Shown in pieces: positions 1 through 6,700 of a stretch of DNA of 10,429 nt; within the stretch, counting starts at the first letter, position 1; each line of letters starts with the position of its first letter. The DNA is from Candidatus Uhrbacteria bacterium RIFOXYB2_FULL_45_11 (GTDB lineage: Bacteria > Patescibacteriota > Patescibacteriia > UBA9934 > GWF2-40-263). Position numbers and translations under genes: made by a program. Under the pieces are notes generated by a model. It was not told the origin of the DNA and ran no database searches. It worked only from the letters and a program-made list of their open reading frames with translations. Location of the stretch: contig MGFD01000019.1 of NCBI GenBank assembly GCA_001791715.1, positions 1-10,429 on the forward strand. The letters run 5' to 3'.

Positions 1-2
1 CG

Positions 3-116
3 CAGTCCACACGCTTCATGGAGTACCAAGCTCACGAAATCACCGACGCGTTCATCGAAGAGTTCCGTCGCGTTCGCGATGGAGAGACTCCGCCAAAGAC
101 GCACAACCACCGCTAA
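3..116 (+). CDS. 3' end of an unidentified protein (partial)
   Basis: The frame is open from the left edge of the window and ends at TAA (114-116), giving the last 37 residues of a protein whose start lies outside. The tail is charged and probably helical in its middle (EITDAFIEEFRRVRDGE) and ends in a polar Pro/His-rich stretch (TPPKTHNHR). I do not recognise the family from so short a tail. Its reality is supported by the intrinsic terminator that begins at the stop codon itself and by GC-rich codon use matching the neighbouring glycosidase gene. It runs convergently towards ychF. Confidence 0.65.
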   Translation, partial: QSTRFMEYQAHEITDAFIEEFRRVRDGETPPKTHNHR

Positions 117-145
117 CACCTTTCGAGAATCTCGGGGTGTTTTTT
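115..145 (+). terminator. Intrinsic terminator overlapping the stop codon
   Basis: The stem AACACC (115-120) pairs with GGTGTT (136-141), and CGAG (124-127) pairs with CTCG (131-134) inside it. A T-run follows (140-145). The first stem bases are part of the TAA stop codon of the upstream gene. Confidence 0.8.
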
Positions 146-150
146 CATAC

Positions 151-180
151 AACAAAACAGAGCTCGCGCTCTGTTTTGTT
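151..180. terminator. Hairpin terminator between convergent genes, mainly for ychF
   Basis: A perfect 13-bp stem (151-163 with 168-180) encloses a TCGC loop (164-167). The arm is AACAAAACAGAGC, so each strand ends its hairpin in a T-rich arm. It lies about 40 bases beyond the ychF stop on the minus strand and directly after the plus-strand terminator. It most likely ends ychF transcription and may back up the plus-strand terminator. Confidence 0.7.
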
Positions 181-221
181 TCTTTGGCCTCTCTCGCCTC
201 TCAAGCATCTCCAGCCTTTCC

Positions 222-1310
222 CTAAACCCCAACACGGAAATGACACGTATCTCCATCCTGAATCACATAATCCTTTCCTTCCACGCGCAACTTTCCTTTA
301 TCGCGTGCGCCAGATTCACCAAGTTCAACAAAATCTTGCCAAGGAATAATTTCTGCGCGGATAAATGCTTTTTCGAAATCTGTGTGAATAACTCCCGCCG
401 CTTGTGGAGCCTTGGTTCCCTTCTTCACCGTCCATGCGCGGCATTCTTTTGGTCCAACAGTCATGAACGTAATGAGTTCGAGAAGTTGATAACACTTTTG
501 AATCAAGCGATCGAGCCCGGAAAGTTTGAGTCCGAGTGCCTCGAGGAATTCTTTTTGTTCTTCCGGAGGCATTTCCATAATCTCCGATTCGACTTTGATG
601 GAAAGTGGAAGCGCGAGACGATCTGGTCCGAGCGGAGACTTCCAATTCACATCGGACGCCGCAGACTCATCCACGTTCACCACATACAAAATCGGTTTGC
701 GTGTGAGCATCGGAAAATCTTTCAATGTTTTGTCTTCGTCTTCTGTAAGCTCTACACTGTTTGCCATCTTTCCCTGTTCCAACACTTCAAAAATCTTTTT
801 CAGTGCGGATTCTTCATATTCCATTTCCTTTGTTTTCCCCGCTTTCATTTTTCCTTGCACAAGGGCGAGACGTTTTTCAACAGAACTGATATCCGCCATC
901 GCAAGTTCAATTTCGATGAGCTCCACATCGCGAAGAGGATCGATTGTTCCCTCAACGTGATGAACATTTGTATCCTCAAAATTTCTGACCACATGAATAA
1001 TCATGTCCACTTCACGAATGTTCGATAAAAATTTGTTTCCAAGTCCCTCTCCTTTATGAGCACCTTTCACAAGTCCAGCAATATCCACGAATTCAATCGC
1101 GGTCGGAAGGATCTTCTCAGACGTTGCTTTTGTCGCGAGCAATTTCAAACGTTCGTCTGGAACCTCAACAATTCCAACGTTTGGTTCGATGGTACAAAAA
1201 GGAAAGTTTGCACAATCCACTTGTTTTTTGGTGAGTGTTTTGAAGAGAGTCGACTTCCCTACGTTTGGGAGTCCAACGATTCCAACTTGAAGCATAGTAT
1301 TTTGTGTCAT
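222..1310 (-). CDS. ychF: Redox/ribosome-associated GTPase/ATPase YchF (Obg family, OLA1-like)
   Basis: Cytosolic P-loop NTPase of the Obg-HflX group, 362 residues, the usual YchF length (about 363). Visible motifs: P-loop GLPNVGKST (13-21); switch II DIAGLVKGAHKGEGLGNKFL (from residue 76), where Leu replaces the catalytic Gln of Ras-like enzymes; and NVDE (212-215) instead of NKxD. That altered G4 motif is the hallmark of YchF and explains why the family prefers ATP over GTP. The middle (roughly 120-200) is the coiled-coil insertion, and the last 80 or so residues form a TGS domain (TVGPKECRAWTV ... DYVIQDGDTCHFRVGV). The family binds ribosomes and affects translation and oxidative-stress responses. 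Two in-frame ATGs exist (codons 1 and 6); neither has a strong Shine-Dalgarno. Codon 1 is preferred only because it is the longer; starting at Met6 would still leave the P-loop intact. It is a single gene, divergent from the glycosidase gene. Confidence 0.97.
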   Translation of the reverse strand: MTQNTMLQVGIVGLPNVGKSTLFKTLTKKQVDCANFPFCTIEPNVGIVEVPDERLKLLATKATSEKILPTAIEFVDIAGLVKGAHKGEGLGNKFLSNIREVDMIIHVVRNFEDTNVHHVEGTIDPLRDVELIEIELAMADISSVEKRLALVQGKMKAGKTKEMEYEESALKKIFEVLEQGKMANSVELTEDEDKTLKDFPMLTRKPILYVVNVDESAASDVNWKSPLGPDRLALPLSIKVESEIMEMPPEEQKEFLEALGLKLSGLDRLIQKCYQLLELITFMTVGPKECRAWTVKKGTKAPQAAGVIHTDFEKAFIRAEIIPWQDFVELGESGARDKGKLRVEGKDYVIQDGDTCHFRVGV

Positions 1311-1335
1311 CTCGACCCCGCCGCGGCGGGGCGAG
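1311..1335 (-). promoter_or_regulatory. GC-only palindrome abutting the ychF start codon
   Basis: CCCCGCCGCGGCGGGG (1316-1331) is a perfect 16-bp palindrome of G and C only. It is extended by CTCG (1311-1314) pairing with CGAG (1332-1335), with one unpaired A at 1315. On the ychF transcript the hairpin would end right at the ATG and include the only G-rich stretch (GGGG) that could serve as a ribosome-binding site. It may therefore hide the start. The structure is seen in the sequence; a regulatory role is inference. Confidence 0.5.
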
Positions 1336-1365
1336 AGATCTCGGATTTATAAACGTATCGCGGAG

Positions 1366-1394
1366 AGTATAGCGACGAATTGAGTTTATGTCGA
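1366..1394 (-). promoter_or_regulatory. Probable ychF promoter
   Basis: On the minus strand, TCGACA (1394-1389) is one mismatch from TTGACA. It is followed by a 17-base spacer and TATACT (1371-1366). Transcription would start near 1359, giving a leader of about 50 bases that contains the GC palindrome. Confidence 0.6.
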
Positions 1395-1404
1395 GAGTCT
1401 TTCC

Positions 1405-1433
1405 TTGACGTTTTCCTCAAAAAAACCTATTCT
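1405..1433 (+). promoter_or_regulatory. Probable promoter of the glycosidase gene
   Basis: TTGACG (1405-1410), a 17-base spacer and TATTCT (1428-1433). It lies back to back with the ychF promoter, the two -35 boxes only 10 bases apart, so a single regulator or supercoiling could affect both. An upstream in-frame ATG at 1445 is only 12 bases past the -10 box and has no Shine-Dalgarno. Confidence 0.6.
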
Positions 1434-1465
1434 TTTGTGTTCCCATGTTCCTTTTCCCCACAACC

Positions 1466-1471
1466 AGGAGG
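1466..1471 (+). promoter_or_regulatory. Shine-Dalgarno AGGAGG that fixes the glycosidase start
   Basis: AGGAGG six bases before ATG 1478. It decides against the ATG at 1445, which is 33 bases further upstream in the same frame. Confidence 0.85.
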
Positions 1472-1477
1472 CACGTC

Positions 1478-2581
1478 ATGAGGCATTTAAATTCGAAATC
1501 TCCGAAAGTTCGCGATGCGGAACAGATTTTGGAACGCTGTATTGGGACGCATGGCGTTTGGGCAGATCCAACACGCTACCGACACCAATGTTGGACGCGC
1601 GATTTTGCTCTGGCAATTTTGCCGCTTCTCATTGAGTGCAGGGAATTTGCGATCGCTCGCACACATCTACAAGAGCTGACAAAACGCGTTCGCAAAAACG
1701 GACAAGTTCCGATTCTCTTTCTCGACAAAACCCTTCCGTTTCTGACGGACAAAGTTACAAAGAGCATTCGCGACCGCAAGATTTCGTTCATGCTTCGCCG
1801 GTACGTCACAGGCAACCTTTGGAATCTCACGCCGGGAACACGTGATTCCGAAATCTGTTATTTGATTGCGATGCATGAATATGCCATTCATGCGCACGAT
1901 CAATCGCTCATTACAGACAATGTGGAAGTTCTGCATCGCGTGATGCACTACATCGAACACAATCTCATAACAGATGGACTTCTCACAGGTTGTGACTGGC
2001 GCGACACCATGCACCGAGAACTCGGTAAAAGCGCTCTGCTCACCAACAACTCGTTGCTGTATCACGCGTACATGCTCATGCATCAAACGCAAAAGGCGCA
2101 TTGGCTCCTGCAACGCATCAATCAAAAGTTCTGGAACGGAACGTCATTCCAGGACGCACCAAACCGTTCGCGGTTTGATCCGCTCGGTGGCGCGCTCGCC
2201 GTGCTTCACGGCGCGATTCCTCACGATCGTTACGCAAGTTTGATCCAAAGTTTTCGTTCGGTCGATTCGCCCCACGGCGTCACGATCAAATGCAAACACA
2301 ACCCATTCGGCCCGGAAGAACAAGAAGTCATCGACCGCACGGACGGCGTCGTTGTCTGGCCGTTCATTGTCGGATTCAGCGTTCTTGCCCTCATCAAGAT
2401 GGGCGACTTCAAATTCGCACAAGAACAATTCGACAAACTCACTGCCCTTAAGGGATTTCGTGAATGGTACGATCCAGCAAACGGAAAAGGGTTCGGCGCG
2501 AACGAACAACTCTGGAGCGCCACCCTTTACTTACGCGCCGCAAACGCGATTGAACGCGAACGTCTCAAATCCCTCAACTGA
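1478..2581 (+). CDS. Glycogen-debranching / GH63-GH100-like (alpha/alpha)6-barrel glycosidase
   Basis: Predicted cytosolic enzyme of 367 residues hydrolysing an alpha-glycosidic bond; the substrate is unknown. Start chosen at 1478 because AGGAGG (1466-1471) sits six bases upstream; the in-frame ATG at 1445 lacks one. Motifs typical of the six-hairpin glycosidase superfamily (amylo-alpha-1,6-glucosidase, mannosylglycerate hydrolase, neutral invertase): CWTRDFALAI (38-47), GCDWRDTM (171-178), TNNSLLYHAY (from 189), DRTDGVVVWPF (286-296) and GANEQLWSAT (from 340). Asp173 or Asp176 is a plausible general acid and Glu343 a plausible base; these roles are assigned by analogy. There is no signal peptide. 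The protein is short, essentially only the catalytic barrel, without the N-terminal domain of true debranching enzymes. It has its own promoter and terminator and no sugar-metabolism neighbour, so context gives no substrate clue. Confidence 0.75.
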   Translation: MRHLNSKSPKVRDAEQILERCIGTHGVWADPTRYRHQCWTRDFALAILPLLIECREFAIARTHLQELTKRVRKNGQVPILFLDKTLPFLTDKVTKSIRDRKISFMLRRYVTGNLWNLTPGTRDSEICYLIAMHEYAIHAHDQSLITDNVEVLHRVMHYIEHNLITDGLLTGCDWRDTMHRELGKSALLTNNSLLYHAYMLMHQTQKAHWLLQRINQKFWNGTSFQDAPNRSRFDPLGGALAVLHGAIPHDRYASLIQSFRSVDSPHGVTIKCKHNPFGPEEQEVIDRTDGVVVWPFIVGFSVLALIKMGDFKFAQEQFDKLTALKGFREWYDPANGKGFGANEQLWSATLYLRAANAIERERLKSLN

Positions 2582-2607
2582 TCTGAATCCAATTCAGGTC
2601 TTTTTTT
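2580..2607 (+). terminator. Intrinsic terminator built into the glycosidase stop codon
   Basis: GATCTGAA (2580-2587) pairs with TTCAGGTC (2593-2600), with one G-T pair and a five-base loop, followed by seven T (2601-2607). The last two bases of the TGA stop (2579-2581) are the first two stem bases. Confidence 0.85.
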
Positions 2608-2618
2608 ATGCTTAATTC

Positions 2619-2647
2619 TTGACAAAATGCCAATTTTCGCGTATGCT
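2619..2647 (+). promoter_or_regulatory. Strong sigma70-type promoter of the 273-residue orphan gene
   Basis: Perfect TTGACA (2619-2624), 17-base spacer, TATGCT (2642-2647). It starts 12 bases after the preceding terminator T-run. Transcription would begin near 2654, about 40 bases before the start codon. Confidence 0.8.
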
Positions 2648-2684
2648 CTCTCCACGTTCTTTTCCGCAAAAAGACATTCGCAAC

Positions 2685-2689
2685 GGAGG
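2685..2689 (+). promoter_or_regulatory. Shine-Dalgarno GGAGG that fixes the orphan gene start
   Basis: GGAGG four bases before ATG 2694. The spacing is a little short but it is the only strong site near an in-frame start. Confidence 0.75.
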
Positions 2690-2693
2690 AAAC

Positions 2694-3515
2694 ATGGGTG
2701 GAAAAATTTGCGTCGGCATTCGTCATACACTGAATGGGGCGCCCGAAGAGGTCTTTCTCTTTTGGCACACCAATCCCTTATCGCCCCTGCTCATGACGCG
2801 CGATTTTCTTTTGCAAGGCGAGACGTTACGCACGTTCATCAAACAAGCAAAGCCCGAAAATCACTGGGATGACGGTCAACGCATCGATAAACCAAAATTG
2901 CCGAATGATTCCTATGGCATCGTTCTCGTCGACTTTGTGACCAAGCGAATCTTTTCGCAAAATCATTACTCCTCGTATGGCGAAATGGTCTTCGGCATCC
3001 TCTATGCAAACGAGCAAAATTCCCGACTCTCATGCGTGATGGACTTACTCGAACATGGCCTGCTCGACGACACCATCGAATCTCTTGATCAACGATCGTC
3101 GCGCATTTCGCTCGAAACGTTCCGCACGCAACTTCCGTTTGTCCTCGCAAAAGTAAAAAAACGAAATGAAGATCGTGAAAAGCGCATGCAGCAGATGATA
3201 AAATTAGTCAAAGACCTTGACCTCGTGCTGAACGATGATCAAGCGACCGCCAACAAAAAGATACGCCATTGGACAAAAGCAAGGCGACTCAAAAAACTCT
3301 TCCGAAAGGAACGCATCTATTGCGAAGAAGACCTGTCCATCGAACAACCCCTTATGGCACCCTTGCTTACAGCAAGTCTGTCACCAAAGTTCTTCGCGCG
3401 AGATCTCGTTCACGCAAAGCCGCACAGCTTCAAAGAAGTCCGCGCATGGGCACAAGCTCAAGGCTGGAAAACACCGTTTGGTCGATCCAAACATTCTCAG
3501 ATTGCCATACCCTGA
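2694..3515 (+). CDS. Unidentified 273-residue soluble protein
   Basis: I do not recognise a family. Start chosen at 2694 because GGAGG (2685-2689) lies four bases upstream and because any earlier in-frame ATG, such as 2619, falls inside the promoter. The N-terminal part (about 1-130) looks like a mixed alpha/beta globular domain starting GGKICVGIRHTLNGAPEEVF. The middle (about 150-215) is strongly basic and helical, with clusters such as KVKKRNEDREKRM and KARRLKKLFRKER, which could bind nucleic acid or form a coiled coil. The C-terminus ends in a Trp-containing polar tail. There is no signal peptide, membrane segment or visible catalytic motif. Codon use resembles the glycosidase gene. It forms its own transcription unit between two terminators. 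Confidence 0.8.
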   Translation: MGGKICVGIRHTLNGAPEEVFLFWHTNPLSPLLMTRDFLLQGETLRTFIKQAKPENHWDDGQRIDKPKLPNDSYGIVLVDFVTKRIFSQNHYSSYGEMVFGILYANEQNSRLSCVMDLLEHGLLDDTIESLDQRSSRISLETFRTQLPFVLAKVKKRNEDREKRMQQMIKLVKDLDLVLNDDQATANKKIRHWTKARRLKKLFRKERIYCEEDLSIEQPLMAPLLTASLSPKFFARDLVHAKPHSFKEVRAWAQAQGWKTPFGRSKHSQIAIP

Positions 3516-3538
3516 TCCGAATTCGTTCGGATCTTTTT
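3514..3538 (+). terminator. Intrinsic terminator built into the orphan gene stop codon
   Basis: GATCCGAA (3514-3521) pairs perfectly with TTCGGATC (3526-3533) around a TTCG loop, followed by five T (3534-3538). The stem begins with the GA of the TGA stop (3513-3515), the same design as at 2580. Confidence 0.88.
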
Positions 3539-3563
3539 AATTTCATTTTAAAAAAAACGCGCG

Positions 3564-3569
3564 TATAAT
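3564..3569 (+). promoter_or_regulatory. Consensus -10 box immediately before the 62-codon ORF
   Basis: Perfect TATAAT ends eight bases before ATG 3578, so the expected transcription start (about 3576-3578) coincides with the start codon. No good -35 match is seen at the usual spacing, but the upstream region is A/T-rich. This geometry predicts a leaderless mRNA. Confidence 0.65.
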
Positions 3570-3577
3570 AGGCTCGT

Positions 3578-3766
3578 ATGACTCAATCTAACAAACCCCC
3601 ACAAACAATTGAAGAGGTAAAAACAGACATTGAATTGGCAAAAAAAGAGTTCGATGCCTCCATGAGTTCCATCAAACAAGAATACAAAACCGTCATTGAC
3701 GCATTAGAAACAAAAAAAATTAAACAACAAATCGCGCACATATGGACGGATCAAAACGAGTCATAG
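3578..3766 (+). CDS. Small acidic/basic helical protein, probably leaderless (unidentified)
   Basis: 62 residues, not recognised. After a short polar start (MTQSNKPP), almost the whole chain is predicted helix with heptad-like charge spacing (TIEEVKTDIELAKKEF, then SSIKQEYKTVIDALETKKIK), so a coiled coil is likely. There is no Shine-Dalgarno; a consensus TATAAT lies eight bases before the ATG, which argues for a leaderless start at 3578. The last 25 bases overlap the next ORF in another frame. It may be an independent small protein whose translation feeds the giant ORF, or the real N-terminus of that protein separated by a frameshift. Base composition is AT-rich like the giant gene and unlike the upstream genes, so the two probably belong together. 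Confidence 0.6.
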   Translation: MTQSNKPPQTIEEVKTDIELAKKEFDASMSSIKQEYKTVIDALETKKIKQQIAHIWTDQNES

Positions 3767-6700
3767 ATGTACCCAAAGATATTCCGCAACCTATAAACGC
3801 AAAAACTCCAGAAAAAAAAGTATGGACGGAAGAACATTTGGACGCATGGCTCTTAGAACAAGAGCAAACAGCGCAAAAAAGCCTAACATCGTTTGAAGCA
3901 CAAGCTCGAACAGATTTTGCGCACATTGAAAACGACAAGAAAACAACGATCGATCAACCAACAAACAATCGTATTCTCACTCTCTTAAACAGAGCGGAAC
4001 ACGCATACAAAACGTTCACAAATCGCATTGAAACGATACGCAAAGATCGCGCAGAAACGAAAGCGATAAATACCCTTCTTGTAAACCTACACAAAGTAGA
4101 ATATGGGGATCCAGAACTCGCAATAAAAATGCTTCTTGAAGCAACGGAACGCGTCAAGAATTCTCCAAAATTCAAGGAAGAAAAGATTTTTTTTGATTTC
4201 TCCTCCATGGAGAATCGTTATTTTTCTCGATTCGTAGAGAATTGTTTAAATGTTTCTGATTCAGATCCAAATAAAACACAAAAAATAGAAGAAGCATATC
4301 GCCAGATTTCATCTTTAGGCCCGGAACAGCTTTTAGACCCAAGTAATTACAAATCGGGAGTTTTTATTGAGATGCACGGTCTTGGCAGAAACCTGCTTGA
4401 GCGCATCACAAAAAACATTCCAGACGAACAAGATCGCCTGACGTATCTCAAAACACATAATCTTGATGATCTCTTATTGAGAGAGACGAACACCCCAGAA
4501 GAACGCAGTCAAATTGTGAATAGATGTGTTGAGAAAAAAATCGGGAGACAGCTTGTTTTATACGGAGAGCAACGCGCGATTATTGGGCATTTAAAAAAAT
4601 TAGATGCAAACATACTTTCAGATGCGTCAAAACAACAACTTTTTGATGATCTCATTACGGTTTCAACGAAGAACCCCGATGCAAATAGCTGGGCTTTTTG
4701 TGTGTTTCATACCCCAGAGTTGTTCACACAAAATTTTCACACAATGACTCCAGAACAAAAAAACACATTGGAAATTTCTTTGCGTAACATAGATGTTTCT
4801 AGTGCGGAAATTGCACATACATTGGTGCGCATAAAAACAGAAACAGGACTTAGTCTTGAACAATTACCAGAAGGATCAAAAGCAGCCGGTTTTTTTCACC
4901 TCTTATCAAATCGCCAACCAACAGAGCTCTGGGAGAATCAATTTACACATTTTCCAGATCTCTCAAACAGATTTGTTTCATTTTTCAATCAATTTTCCTC
5001 AGGAAACCCAAATACACACACAAATACATTTGTGGATCTTGTCCTTGCCATACCAGAGAAACATAAAAAAGAACTCCCTCCACAAATAGCAGGTGAAGCT
5101 CTTGGGTATCTTTTAGTAAATAAACCAAACGAAGCAGAACAAATTGAAAAACTCAGATCATTCGCCGTTGATTGGGGAACGGTCATAACCGCCGTCGTGC
5201 ATAGCGTCCCAGAAAATCGATTTAAAAAGGCCAGCATGGAGCAAAAACCCTTATTTCCCAAAGAAATCCTTTTAGAATTTCAAAAAGAAAAAGATGTTGT
5301 TTTTGATTCTATCTATAAAAAAGTAGTCGACCGATCTATTTATATGTTGTCAGCTGATTTGCTCAGTGATTTACATGAAATAATCGGCGCACCAAATATT
5401 AACAAGCTCATGGATTCTTTGGCTCAGTATACCCTGCTCGACAAATCAACTGATTCCCCATCAAAACATCCTGATAACAAACTCTTGCGGCTTTTAGAAC
5501 TTTTCAAGAATTTGCCAGAGGCGTACCACGAGGCTTGCGAGAAAAAAATGGACGAAATTGGTAAAGAAAAACTTCTCACGATTGCCATGAATGAGCTAAA
5601 GATACCCTTTATAGAACAACTTGTCATGGATCCAAAATTGGATGTAAGCGCCTATTTCGCACAGCTGGATGGGGCGGGGAAAACCAAATTTTTAGAAAAG
5701 ATCGTAGGATTATCGCGTGATTTTTCTGATGCGTTTTTAAAAAAAGTTCTGCCCATTATTCAAGAAGGGAAAGATTCACTTCTCTCTTTTTCAAATCCTT
5801 CGTTTAACACTCTCACATCCCTTGATAAACTCGTTTCTCTTTCCGAAGAAGATTTCACGCTATTAATCGATGAAATTGCAAAAATGGGTAATGGGGTCCA
5901 TACCATCACAGGCCTTTTTTCACACTTCGCCCAAAAAAAAGATTTGTTACGTGCGGGACTTGAACAAAATAGTAACGTCTTGTTTGCCCAAGCGATTGTC
6001 ACAAAAGATGCAGCTCTGATTGGATCACTTGAACCTTACCTCAAAAATCCCGACTGGAAGCAAATCGGATCCCTTATTAGCAACAGCTTTAATCTGGTCG
6101 ACCTTGCCCAATTCAATCCAACACAACAAGAACTCAAAGATCAAATTCCTTGGGCAAAAGCGCTTGAACAGTTAAAAAAGACGCAACAAATTTCAAAACG
6201 TGAAGTACACTGTCCTTGGAGGACAGAACTTATTCCCCTCGTGAAACACGCAACAACAAATGAGCTCCTATCCATGAACAAAACAGAGGATGGTGAACTT
6301 TTTACAAGCTTTGTACAAGAATTTGGTGCATTCAATCTTCCAAAAATCTTTGAACTTTTCATTGCCGTAAAAAGAACACCTACCACCGAAGAACTTTCTG
6401 AAAAACATAAAAAATGGATTTCAGATTGTCTGGGAGAAAAAGCAATAACAAAAGCACAAAACCCAGAAGCCTTACTCAATGGTTTGCGAAAATTTCAAAA
6501 GGACCTTCAGGGAAGTATTTTGTTAGACCGCATTCCAGAGGGCCTTGAAACAGAATTGGGGCAAGAAATTTTCAATGCCATCAGAGGTTCCACTAAATGG
6601 GGACGACAAGATGAACTTGGAAGCCTTATTAAAAGCTGGAAGGACACGAGTAAAAACAATCCAGACGCTTCAAAGGTTGCTAACGGATATGCGGAAAAAG

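Noticed and set aside
240..1028. Long open frame on the plus strand opposite ychF (262 codons)
   Set aside because: It is antisense to a clear YchF gene, rich in Phe/His/Cys as expected from the complement of coding DNA, with no ribosome-binding site or recognisable domain.
1445..1477. Upstream ATG at 1445 as the glycosidase start
   Set aside because: It has no Shine-Dalgarno and lies 12 bases from the -10 box, while AGGAGG precedes the ATG at 1478.
1667..2509. Minus-strand open frames inside the glycosidase gene
   Set aside because: The plus-strand gene has clear motifs, promoter, Shine-Dalgarno and terminator. The antisense frames have none of these.
2619..2693. N-terminal extension of the orphan protein from an ATG-like start at 2619
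   Set aside because: The extension covers the TTGACA and TATGCT promoter boxes, and GGAGG precedes the ATG at 2694.
3712..3723. Run of eight A as a slippery site joining the small and giant ORFs
   Set aside because: Entering the giant frame here meets TAA at 3721-3723 at once, so any shift must occur downstream of it.
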